DNA from: Patescibacteria group bacterium UBA6816
GTDB lineage: Bacteria; Patescibacteriota; Patescibacteriia; UBA2591; UBA6264
Assembly: GCA_002452615.1 (NCBI GenBank)
Contig: DKES01000021.1
Span: forward strand, 1 to 59,692
Length of the DNA: 59,692 nucleotides
Direction: 5' to 3'
The translations under genes were made by a program, and so were the position numbers. Every line of letters begins with the position of its first letter. Position 1 is the first letter of the stretch. Below, one piece after another: positions 1 to 7,191 of this stretch. Under the pieces are notes generated by a model. That model had not been told where the DNA came from. It ran no database searches and saw only the letters and a list, made by a program, of their open reading frames with translations.

Positions 1-443
1 ACTGGATTAGCGCTAAGAGAAAGAATTTTCCAGGCATCTTTCCAAACATTAACATCTTTTTCCTGACAATCAATTTCTTTAATTAAATTCCAAGAAAAAT
101 CTTTTCCCGGTTCCACGGCGGTAAAAAAATTAGGAACCAAGATCTTAATTCCAGGCCAAGTATAACAACCAATTGCAGCCTGAGTTACTAAGGCCACTGG
201 AATAACCCGGTTAATACAACCTTGAACAACACTTTCTCCAGAATAAGGCGAATCACTTTTTCCCTTTTTTAAGGGTAGATTGACGTCAGTTAAAACCGCT
301 AAAAGGTCTTCTCGGTTAATTACTTCCAAGGCCTCTTCAACGTTACTGACAACCATTCCTTCGTGACCGACTTCCTCTATTGCGGTTAGGGCAGCCAACT
401 CATTTTTAAAATCACTTTCAACAATTAAAATTTTTCCTCTCAT
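1..443 (-). CDS. Receiver-like (CheY-fold) protein, 3' end cut by window edge
   Basis: The frame reads leftward from an ATG at 443 and runs off the window with about 147 codons visible. Its N-terminus (MRGKILIVESD) resembles the first strand and acidic pocket of a response-regulator receiver domain, and LTDVNLP near residue 60 offers the candidate phospho-accepting Asp. No output domain is visible and no histidine kinase is encoded nearby. The ATG at 443 is chosen over the one at 447, whose frame stops after nine codons; a GGAGG lies six bases upstream. The 91-residue gene at 458-733 ends 14 bases upstream, so the two are probably cotranscribed. Family assignment is moderate; the role is unknown. 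Confidence 0.55.
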   Translation of the reverse strand, partial: MRGKILIVESDFKNELAALTAIEEVGHEGMVVSNVEEALEVINREDLLAVLTDVNLPLKKGKSDSPYSGESVVQGCINRVIPVALVTQAAIGCYTWPGIKILVPNFFTAVEPGKDFSWNLIKEIDCQEKDVNVWKDAWKILSLSANP

Positions 444-457
444 TCATTTCCTCCTTT

Positions 458-733
458 TTAATCTTCAATTTCAAATTGTTCCGGCCGCCATTTTATCTTT
501 TCTTTATAGACTGACCTCTCCACCTCCTCAATACAGACTTCGAGAAAAGAATTAATCAATCCAAAATTGGCAGCAACTCTTTTTGAATAAAAAAGCACTG
601 GACCAGGAAAAATCCTGGTAATCACAGGAAATTCACAAGAAAAAACCTTTTGTTGAAGGATTTTTTTAGTTTCCATAACATCTAAAAAATCATCCAGATT
701 AACTAAAATCACTTCTTTTCTTTTAACGAACAT
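458..733 (-). CDS. Small hypothetical protein (91 aa)
   Basis: This soluble-looking small protein starts MFVKRKEVILVNLDDF and ends in an acidic tail. I do not recognise a family. It has no signal peptide or membrane segment. An AAAGGAGG sits at good distance before the ATG, which is a stronger ribosome site than most genes in this window have. It lies just upstream of the receiver-like gene on the same strand and probably shares its transcript, so a link to that signalling protein is possible but unproven. Confidence 0.6.
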   Translation of the reverse strand: MFVKRKEVILVNLDDFLDVMETKKILQQKVFSCEFPVITRIFPGPVLFYSKRVAANFGLINSFLEVCIEEVERSVYKEKIKWRPEQFEIED

Positions 734-805
734 CTTATGGTCCTCCTTTATTTATATTTTAAGATTAACATATTTTTCTGTTTTGTCAACCCTGTTAATA
801 AAGAT

Positions 806-835
806 AAAAATCCCGCCTTGTTTAAGGCGGGATTG
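806..835 (-). terminator. Rho-independent terminator after the 839-1342 gene
   Basis: A perfect 10-bp stem (810-819 with 824-833, GC-rich core CCCGCC/GGCGGG, four-base loop) lies right behind the leftward membrane-protein gene. On the minus strand it is followed by a T-rich run. Confidence 0.8.
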
Positions 836-838
836 GGC

Positions 839-1342
839 TTAATGTTTAAGCCATTTTTTGAATTGAGGATGTTTGAGCCATTCTTTAAATTGGGGAAAAT
901 AAATCATTCCCAGGATAAAACCGAGAAAAGCCCCGATAAAAAATCCTAATATTCCGCTCACCCAGGCTCCGAAACGTCCGGCGACGAATAAACCAAAGAA
1001 GACACTAATCAAAGTAATTAAAACAGAAAAAACAATAAAACCAATAAATCCTCCTCGGAAAGCGGTTTGCGGGTCTTTGATTCGAGTGTCTTTTCTTTTT
1101 TCATAAAAAACAAAGACTTCAAAAAAGACTAAACAAAATAGGGCGAAAGAAAAAACCTGCAAGGAAAAAACCATCCACCAGGGTAAATGAATTATTCCTC
1201 CAAGCCATATCTTTCTGGCAATTACCAAAGGCCATTGAAACCAACCATAGTATAAAACATAGACAAGGGTTAAGCCAAAGACCCAGATAACAGACAAAAA
1301 CTCAATGGTATGAAACCATTTTTTCTTTTGTTCTGGTAACAT
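839..1342 (-). CDS. Multi-pass membrane protein, unknown function
   Basis: The 167-residue product has about four hydrophobic segments: two in the first 75 residues, and two more around residues 97-150, the last glycine-rich (GILGFFIGAFLGFILGM). The C-terminus carries a short repeated motif (QFKEWLKHP then QFKKWLKH). An AAGGAGGG ribosome site precedes the ATG. A terminator follows it directly, so it is the last or only gene of its transcript. I do not recognise a family; a small envelope protein is all the sequence supports. Confidence 0.6.
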   Translation of the reverse strand: MLPEQKKKWFHTIEFLSVIWVFGLTLVYVLYYGWFQWPLVIARKIWLGGIIHLPWWMVFSLQVFSFALFCLVFFEVFVFYEKRKDTRIKDPQTAFRGGFIGFIVFSVLITLISVFFGLFVAGRFGAWVSGILGFFIGAFLGFILGMIYFPQFKEWLKHPQFKKWLKH

Positions 1343-1403
1343 TTTTACCCTCCTTAAATTTTAAAGACTGATTAATTATAAAATATCACATTTTTTTGCT
1401 TTT

Positions 1404-1546
1404 GTCAATCCTTCAGGTTGAACCCGTATAAAATGTCAATCCTTCAGGTTGAACCTGTGTAAAATACACAGGTTCAACCTGTGCAATTCTAACCTGTGCA
1501 ATTCTACCTGACACCTATATAAATACCCGGGTTCAACCAGGGCAAT
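1404..1546. repeat. Cluster of palindromic GGTTGAACC-type repeats
   Basis: A 21-base direct repeat (GTCAATCCTTCAGGTTGAACC) occurs at 1404-1424 and 1435-1455. The second copy runs into a perfect 16-bp inverted repeat (1446-1461 with 1465-1480) centred on AAA. Degenerate copies follow up to about 1540 (CCGGGTTCAACC). Related palindromes occur at 24379-24426 and 52186-52218, so this is a dispersed intergenic family. Confidence 0.8.
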
Positions 1547-1548
1547 AA

Positions 1549-1577
1549 TTGACAATCCCCTTTAAAAAACATATAAT
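1549..1577 (+). promoter_or_regulatory. Sigma70-type promoter for glyA, leaderless geometry
   Basis: A consensus TTGACA at 1549-1554 and TATAAT at 1572-1577 are separated by 17 bases. The glyA ATG begins at 1584, six bases past the -10 box and therefore at the expected transcription start. The mRNA is probably leaderless, or nearly so. Confidence 0.8.
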
Positions 1578-1583
1578 TAAAAC

Positions 1584-2828
1584 ATGGACTTAAAAAAGAC
1601 TGACCCTTTAATTTCTAATTTAATCAAAAAGGAAATAAAGCGACAAAAACAAGGATTAGAGCTTATTCCTTCGGAAAATTTTGTTTCCCTGGCGGTTTTA
1701 AAAGCCCTGGGGTCTCCTTTAACTAATAAATATTCTGAAGGTTATGTTGGGAAAAGATATTATGGGGGTAATGAATTTATTGACCAAATAGAATCTTTAA
1801 CTATTGCTCGGGCGCAAAAATTATTTAAAGCGCCTTATGTTAATGTTCAACCCTATTCTGGTTCTCCGGCTAATTTAGCAGTTTATTTCGGTTTATTAAA
1901 ACCCGGGGACACTATTATGGGCATGAATTTAGCTCATGGTGGACACTTAACTCACGGCCATAAAGTCAATCTTTCTGGAAAAATATTTAACTTTGTTCAA
2001 TACGGAGTAGATCCTAAAACTCATTTAATTGATTATAATCAAATAGAAAAACTAGCTCGAATTCATCGCCCTAAATTAATAGTTTCTGGTGCCACTGCTT
2101 ATCCTAGAATTATTAAATTTAAAAAAATTGCCCAAATTGCTCAAAAAGTTAAAGCCTTAAGCATGGCAGATATTGCTCATATTGCTGGTTTAATTATTGG
2201 TCAAGTTCATCCCAGTCCTTTTCCTTTTACTGATATTGTTACTACCACCACTCATAAAACTTTGCGAGGACCAAGAGGAGCCATGATTATGTCAAAAAAA
2301 GAATTTGCTCCTCAAATTGCAAAAAGTATTTTTCCTGGAATGCAAGGTGGTCCGCATAACCATACCACCGCCGCCATTGCCGTAGCTTTAAAAGAAGCCG
2401 CTGCTCCTAAATTTAAAACTTATGCTCACCAAATAATTAAAAATGCTCAGGTTTTAGCCGAGTCTTTAAAAGAACAAGGATTAAAATTAATTTCTAATGG
2501 CACTGATAATCATTTAATTTTAATTGATTTAACCCCGACAACAATGACTGGAAAACAAGCCGAAAAAATCCTTGAACAAACCGGCATTTATGTTAATAAG
2601 AATATGATTCCTTATGACCCACGCTCACCTTTTAATCCCTCGGGAATTAGATTAGGTACTCCCGCCTTAACTACACGCGGATTCAAAGAAAAAGAAATGA
2701 AAATAATTGGTAAATTAATTGCGCAAGTAATTTATCACGCTGATAAAAATTCAGTTCTAAAAAAAGTCTCCGCTCAGGTGAAAGCTCTCACCCTTAAACA
2801 CCCCCTTTATCCTCGTTTAAAAATATAA
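1584..2828 (+). CDS. glyA: Serine hydroxymethyltransferase
   Basis: This PLP enzyme interconverts serine and glycine and loads a one-carbon unit onto tetrahydrofolate in the cytosol. At 414 residues it has the usual length. The fold-type I landmarks are present: SENF near the N-terminus, NKYSEGYVGKRYYGG for the substrate site, the MADIAHIAGL aspartate segment, and TTHKTLRGPRG with the PLP lysine at about residue 225. The downstream folD starts one base after the stop, so the two form a one-carbon operon. There is no Shine-Dalgarno; the promoter places the start of transcription at the ATG. Confidence 0.96.
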   Translation: MDLKKTDPLISNLIKKEIKRQKQGLELIPSENFVSLAVLKALGSPLTNKYSEGYVGKRYYGGNEFIDQIESLTIARAQKLFKAPYVNVQPYSGSPANLAVYFGLLKPGDTIMGMNLAHGGHLTHGHKVNLSGKIFNFVQYGVDPKTHLIDYNQIEKLARIHRPKLIVSGATAYPRIIKFKKIAQIAQKVKALSMADIAHIAGLIIGQVHPSPFPFTDIVTTTTHKTLRGPRGAMIMSKKEFAPQIAKSIFPGMQGGPHNHTTAAIAVALKEAAAPKFKTYAHQIIKNAQVLAESLKEQGLKLISNGTDNHLILIDLTPTTMTGKQAEKILEQTGIYVNKNMIPYDPRSPFNPSGIRLGTPALTTRGFKEKEMKIIGKLIAQVIYHADKNSVLKKVSAQVKALTLKHPLYPRLKI

Positions 2829-2829
2829 A

Positions 2830-3633
2830 ATGTTAAAAGGAAAAAAAATTGCCCAGAGCATAGAAAAACAATTAAAAGAAAAAATAAAGCAAAAAAATAT
2901 TCAGCCTGGTTTGGCCGTTATTTTAATCGGTCAAAATCCGGCTTCAAAAATTTACGTTTCTTTAAAAGAAAAAGCGGCCCAAAGAATAGGAATAAAAGTT
3001 AAAAAAATTTTACTTCCCGGAAAAACTAGTTTTAAAAAAGTTGTTGACTTAATTAAAAAATTAAATCAAGATAAAAAAACGCACGGAATTGTTATTCAAC
3101 TTCCCCTCCCCTCTCATTTAAATTCTAAAAAAATAATTTCTTGTTTATCTCCAGAAAAAGATGTCGATGGATTTTTAAAAAATTCTAAATTTATTTCTCC
3201 GGTTCACCAAGCCATTCTTGAATTAATAAAACAAAGTAAAAAAAATCTAAAAAATAAATCAGGTTTAATTTTAAGTAAAAAAAATTCTATTTTTGCCCAA
3301 AATCTGGAAAAATTATTAGAAGCTAAAAAAATTAAAACTAAAAATTTAGCAATTAAAAATAATTTGCCCCAAAAAGAAATAAAAAAAGCTGACCTTTTAA
3401 TTACTATTTTGGGTCAACCAGAAATAATTAAACCAGAAATGGTTAATAAAAAAGCCGTCCTAATTGATGTCGGCTATAGTCAAAGAAAGGGGAAATCATT
3501 TGGAGATTTAGACAAAAAAATTTATCAAAAAATAGAAACTGTTTCTCCAGTTCCTGGTGGAATCGGCCCATTAACCGTGGTTTATCTTTTAAAAAATGTG
3601 GTTAAAGCTGCGGAAAAAATAAAAAATAATTAA
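2830..3633 (+). CDS. folD: FolD-family methylenetetrahydrofolate dehydrogenase/cyclohydrolase, degenerate NADP loop
   Basis: FolD converts 5,10-methylene-THF to 10-formyl-THF. This 267-residue copy is a little shorter than the usual 280-300. The catalytic Tyr and Lys are kept (YVSLKEKA), as are the Gln of VIQLPLP, the Asp of EKDVDGF and the C-terminal PVPGGIGPLTV. However, the PCTP segment reads ISPVHQAI, and the normally glycine-rich cofactor loop (G-x-S-x-x-V-G-x-P) reads LSKKNSIFAQN. NADP binding is therefore doubtful. It follows glyA with no gap, which supports a folate role, but the dehydrogenase half may be weakened or use the cofactor differently. Confidence 0.9.
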   Translation: MLKGKKIAQSIEKQLKEKIKQKNIQPGLAVILIGQNPASKIYVSLKEKAAQRIGIKVKKILLPGKTSFKKVVDLIKKLNQDKKTHGIVIQLPLPSHLNSKKIISCLSPEKDVDGFLKNSKFISPVHQAILELIKQSKKNLKNKSGLILSKKNSIFAQNLEKLLEAKKIKTKNLAIKNNLPQKEIKKADLLITILGQPEIIKPEMVNKKAVLIDVGYSQRKGKSFGDLDKKIYQKIETVSPVPGGIGPLTVVYLLKNVVKAAEKIKNN

Positions 3634-3648
3634 ATTTAAATTAAAATT

Positions 3649-3870
3649 ATGTCTCAATTATTCACTGTTATTCAAATTGTTATTTCTATTCTTTTAATAG
3701 TTTGTATTTTACTTCAACAAAGAGGAGCTGGTTTAGGGGGTGTTTTTGGTGGAGGTGGAGAAGACTATCACACTAAAAGAGGATTAGAAAAAACTGTTTT
3801 TATCGCCACTATTATTTTAGCCTTTTTGTTCCTTTGTTTGGGAATAGTCCGCTTAATTTTGAATTCATAA
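3649..3870 (+). CDS. secG: SecG subunit of the SecYEG protein-export channel
   Basis: The 73-residue product has the SecG plan: an N-terminal membrane helix (about residues 3-22), a loop with QQRGAGLGGVFGGGG, and a second helix (about 48-69). The QRGxGLG loop is the family hallmark. It lies 15 bases after folD in the same rightward run. SecG assists SecA-driven preprotein translocation in the cytoplasmic membrane. No Shine-Dalgarno is visible. Confidence 0.9.
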   Translation: MSQLFTVIQIVISILLIVCILLQQRGAGLGGVFGGGGEDYHTKRGLEKTVFIATIILAFLFLCLGIVRLILNS

Positions 3871-3877
3871 TCGGTTT

Positions 3878-5608
3878 ATGTCTTTCTTATTATTTTTAAA
3901 AAGACTAAAAAGAGCCAAGGCTTCAGCTAAAGCAAAACCAAAATGGCCAAGCTGGAAACAATGGAAATATCTAGGAGAAATTCTTAATAAAAAAGAAAAG
4001 AAAATTATTAGGCTTCTTCTTTTGATTTTCTTCTTATCTTTATTTTCTTTAACCATTCATTGGTATTTTTTAAATTCTCAAATTGTCCCACGCGTTTCTG
4101 GCCATCATGTTGAAGGTTTAGTGGGAGAAATTAAAATTCTTAATCCCCTTTTTTCTAATAATGAGGTTGATTTAAGTATTAATAAACTTATTTTTTCCGG
4201 GCTCTTAAAAAAAGATGTTGATTTAAATTTAATTCCTGACCTGGTAAAAGATTTTAATCCCCGCTTAATAGAAAATCAAACTTATGATTTTTGTTTACGG
4301 GAAAATCTTTTTTGGCATGACAAAGAAAAAATAACTAGTGCGGACATAGTTTTTAATTTAAATTTAATTAAAAATGTCCTGGCTTTATCAAAATTTAAAA
4401 AAACAGAAATTAATTTAATTAATGAAAATTGTTTTCAAATCAAAACAGATGACTGGAATCTTTTAACAACTGGTCTCTTGCCAAAACATATTTGGCAAGA
4501 AATTGAAGAGGAAAATCTTACCACAGTTGAATTTAATTTAAAACCAATTGGGAGTGGCCCCTACCAATTTGATTCTTTAACTAAAACTGAATCCGGAGAA
4601 ATAAAGTCCTATCATCTTAAAAGAAATGAAAAATATTATTTAACCGGCCCTTTTTTAAAAAATATTTCTTTTCGCTTTTACTCTGACTTTGAACAAGCTC
4701 ACCAAGCTTTAAAAAACCAAAAAATCAATGGTCTAATTTGCTCTTCTTCTCAATTTGAACAAAATTTAACTGAAGTTAAGGGAATTAAAAATTACCAATT
4801 AAACCTTCCTTATTATACGGCTATTTTTTTCAACCTGCGTTACAAAGAAGGAGAAAACAATCCTTTAGGAGAAAAATCTGTTCGCCAAGCCTTGGCTCAC
4901 CTGACCCCTAAACAAGAAATTTTTGAACAAGTTTTACATCAACAAGGATTTATTGTTGACGGGCCCATTCTTCCCTTTTCTGAATTTTTTAATCCAGAAA
5001 TAAAAAAATATTCTTACGACCCCTCTTTAGCTAGAGAAATCTTAGTCCGCGCCGGATGGAGAAAAAATGACCAAGGATTTTTTGCTAAAAACGGAGAAAT
5101 ATTGGAAATATCATTAACCACTATTAAAGGAACTGAATTTGAAAAAATAGCAGAATTAATTCAAAAATCTTGGCAACAAATTGGTTTAAAAATAAAATTA
5201 ATTGTTATTCCCTCAGAACAAATAAAAGAAGTCATTAAAAATTATAATTTTCAAGGATTTTTATACGGCATTTTAGAAAATCGTCATCCCGACCCTTTTT
5301 CTCTTTGGCATTCTTCTCAAAGTAATTCCCCGGGTTTAAATTTAACCGGCTTTAATTATCGCCGGGCTGATGAATTATTAGAAAAAATATCCTTGGATGA
5401 AGACCCCTTAAAAAAGAAAGAGTATTATCTTGAATTTCAAGAAATTATTACTGATAATTTACCGGCAATTTTTCTATTTAACACTAATTATAACTATCTG
5501 ATTGACCGGGAAATAAATGAAATTAAAATTGACCAAATTGTCCACCCGGCTGACCGTTTTAATCAAATAGAAAAATGGTATATTAAAACTAAAAGAATTC
5601 AACTATAA
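3878..5608 (+). CDS. Membrane-anchored family 5 peptide-binding protein
   Basis: The C-terminal 500 or so residues match the family 5 solute-binding fold of Opp/Dpp systems (IFSGLLKKD, FNPRLIENQTYDF, PIGSGPYQF, NPLGEKSVRQALAH, SLAREILVRAGW). Instead of a lipoprotein signal, the protein begins with about 47 basic cytoplasmic residues and a single membrane helix (about 47-67), so it would be an anchored extracytoplasmic receptor. No ABC permease or ATPase genes adjoin it. The start is 7 bases after the secG stop, and the stop codon directly abuts the tRNA-Leu gene. The ligand is unknown; peptides are the default for the family. Confidence 0.85.
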   Translation: MSFLLFLKRLKRAKASAKAKPKWPSWKQWKYLGEILNKKEKKIIRLLLLIFFLSLFSLTIHWYFLNSQIVPRVSGHHVEGLVGEIKILNPLFSNNEVDLSINKLIFSGLLKKDVDLNLIPDLVKDFNPRLIENQTYDFCLRENLFWHDKEKITSADIVFNLNLIKNVLALSKFKKTEINLINENCFQIKTDDWNLLTTGLLPKHIWQEIEEENLTTVEFNLKPIGSGPYQFDSLTKTESGEIKSYHLKRNEKYYLTGPFLKNISFRFYSDFEQAHQALKNQKINGLICSSSQFEQNLTEVKGIKNYQLNLPYYTAIFFNLRYKEGENNPLGEKSVRQALAHLTPKQEIFEQVLHQQGFIVDGPILPFSEFFNPEIKKYSYDPSLAREILVRAGWRKNDQGFFAKNGEILEISLTTIKGTEFEKIAELIQKSWQQIGLKIKLIVIPSEQIKEVIKNYNFQGFLYGILENRHPDPFSLWHSSQSNSPGLNLTGFNYRRADELLEKISLDEDPLKKKEYYLEFQEIITDNLPAIFLFNTNYNYLIDREINEIKIDQIVHPADRFNQIEKWYIKTKRIQL

Positions 5609-5690
5609 GCCAGGGTGGTGAAACTGGTAAACACGTGCGGTTCAGGGCCGTATGCTGAAAAGCTTGTGGGTTCAACTCCCACCCCTGGCA
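5609..5690 (+). tRNA. tRNA-Leu (anticodon CAG)
   Basis: The 82-base gene folds as a class II tRNA: acceptor stem GCCAGGG/CCCTGGC (5609-5615 with 5683-5689), anticodon stem TGCGG/CCGTA around loop TTCAGGG, a long variable arm, and T-loop GGTTCAACTCC. The anticodon CAG reads CTG leucine codons. The discriminator base is A and the CCA end is not encoded. Its first base follows the stop codon of the upstream gene, so it is probably processed from that transcript. Confidence 0.95.
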
Positions 5691-5724
5691 ATTTAAGCTT
5701 TGATTTAATTAAATATTTATTATT

Positions 5725-6405
5725 ATGTCTCTGAAAGTCAATCATCTAGGAATTATTATGGATGGAAATCGCCGTTGGGCTAAGGCTCGTAATCTTCCCT
5801 CTTTTAAAGGACATGAGGCTGGTTATAAAAAAGTAGAAGAAGTTTTAAACTGGTGTCGAGAAAAACAAATCAAAATTCTAACTCTTTATTCCTTTTCCAC
5901 GGAAAATTGGCAACGTCCGGAAAAAGAAGTGAAATTTTTAATGAAACTATTTGAATTGGCCCTTTATCGCGATATTAAAAAACTTCATCAAAATAATGTT
6001 TGTTTAAAAGTAATTGGCCAACGCCATAAATTACCCTTAAAGGTTCGCCAGGGAATTATTCAAGCGGAAAAATTAACGCGAAATAATACTGGAGGAATTT
6101 TAAATTTAGCCATTAATTATGGTGGTAGACAAGAGCTGGTCTCGGCTTTTAATAAAATTCTTAAAAAGGGATTAAAAAAAATAACCCCGGAAACTATTAC
6201 CAAAAATCTTTATACCGCGGGATTACCAGACCCGGATTTAATTATTAGAACTTCAGGAGAGCAACGTTTATCCGGCTTTTTAATTTGGCAGTCAGCTTAC
6301 TCAGAACTACTCTTTATTAAACCAAATTGGCCAGAATTTTCCCAAAAAGATTTTAACCAAGCCTTAACTGATTTTAATCAACGCCAAAGAAGATTTGGTA
6401 AATAA
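5725..6405 (+). CDS. uppS: Undecaprenyl diphosphate synthase (cis-prenyltransferase)
   Basis: This soluble enzyme extends farnesyl diphosphate with isopentenyl units to make the C55 lipid carrier for peptidoglycan and surface glycans. The diagnostic motifs are LGIIMDGNRRWA with the catalytic Asp, HEAGYKK, LYSFSTENWQRP and IIRTSGEQRLSGF. At 226 residues it is slightly shorter than usual. It sits 34 bases after the tRNA gene in the rightward run. It would supply the lipid needed by the cell-wall genes at 11-16 kb. Confidence 0.95.
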   Translation: MSLKVNHLGIIMDGNRRWAKARNLPSFKGHEAGYKKVEEVLNWCREKQIKILTLYSFSTENWQRPEKEVKFLMKLFELALYRDIKKLHQNNVCLKVIGQRHKLPLKVRQGIIQAEKLTRNNTGGILNLAINYGGRQELVSAFNKILKKGLKKITPETITKNLYTAGLPDPDLIIRTSGEQRLSGFLIWQSAYSELLFIKPNWPEFSQKDFNQALTDFNQRQRRFGK

Positions 6406-6434
6406 AAAATATTTTAATAACTTTAAAAAATTTT

Positions 6435-7184
6435 ATGCGCTTAAAAAATAAAATTGCTATTATTACTGGGGCCGGGGCTGGAATTGGTCGGGCGACTGCT
6501 TTAGCTCTCGCTCAACAAGGAGCTAAAATTGTCGTGGCTGACTGGTCAGAAGAACAAGGCCAAGAAACAGTAACTCAACTTAAAAAACAAGGAACTGAAG
6601 CTATTTTTATTAAAACTGATGTTAGTCAAGCCAAAGATATAGAAAAAATGGTAGAAACTTGTTTAAAAGAATTTAATCAAATTGATATTTTGGTTAATAA
6701 TGCTGGTATTTTCCATACTTCTTCTATCCATGAAACCAGTGAAAAAGATTGGGACCGGGTTTTAAATGTTAATCTAAAAGGAGTATTTTTAAGTAGTCGT
6801 CGAGTTATTCAAGAAATGCTTAAACAAAAAAAGGGCAAGATAATTAATGTTGCCTCAATTGCTGGTTTAAGGGGTTTTGAAAAAAGCGGGGCCTATTGTG
6901 CTTCCAAAGCAGGAATTATTAATCTGACCCGCGTCATGGCTTTGGAATATGCTTCTCAAAATATTAATGTTAATAGTGTTGCCCCGGGAATTATTAAAAC
7001 CGCCATGACTAAGGAAATGTTAACTGACCCGGCCACTAAAAAATCTTTTGAAACCTCCACTCCGTATTCTCGCTTAGGTAAATCAGAAGATATTGCCGAA
7101 GCCATTGTTTATTTAGCTTCAGAAGAATCAAACTTTGTTAACGGAGAAACTTTAGTTGTTGACGGAGGTTGGACCGCTAAATAA
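6435..7184 (+). CDS. Short-chain dehydrogenase/reductase (FabG-like)
   Basis: The 249-residue protein is a classical SDR: NAD(P)-binding TGAGAGIGRA, NNAG, catalytic Ser in NVASIAG, Tyr and Lys in YCASKAG, and the VAPGIIKT loop. An Asp after the second strand (VVADWSEEQ) favours NAD over NADP. It resembles 3-oxoacyl-ACP reductases and sugar dehydrogenases, and the sequence alone does not settle the substrate. No other fatty-acid synthesis gene is in the window, so a FabG label would be unsafe. It ends 7 bases before the convergent phosphohexomutase. Confidence 0.9.
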   Translation: MRLKNKIAIITGAGAGIGRATALALAQQGAKIVVADWSEEQGQETVTQLKKQGTEAIFIKTDVSQAKDIEKMVETCLKEFNQIDILVNNAGIFHTSSIHETSEKDWDRVLNVNLKGVFLSSRRVIQEMLKQKKGKIINVASIAGLRGFEKSGAYCASKAGIINLTRVMALEYASQNINVNSVAPGIIKTAMTKEMLTDPATKKSFETSTPYSRLGKSEDIAEAIVYLASEESNFVNGETLVVDGGWTAK

Positions 7185-7191
7185 AAATATT

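Noticed and set aside
737..949. 70-codon rightward frame opposite the membrane protein gene
   Set aside because: It crosses the terminator hairpin and runs antisense into a well supported membrane protein; composition is a shadow.
3865..4056. 63-codon leftward frame inside the binding-protein gene
   Set aside because: It lies entirely antisense to a strong coding region and has no family features.
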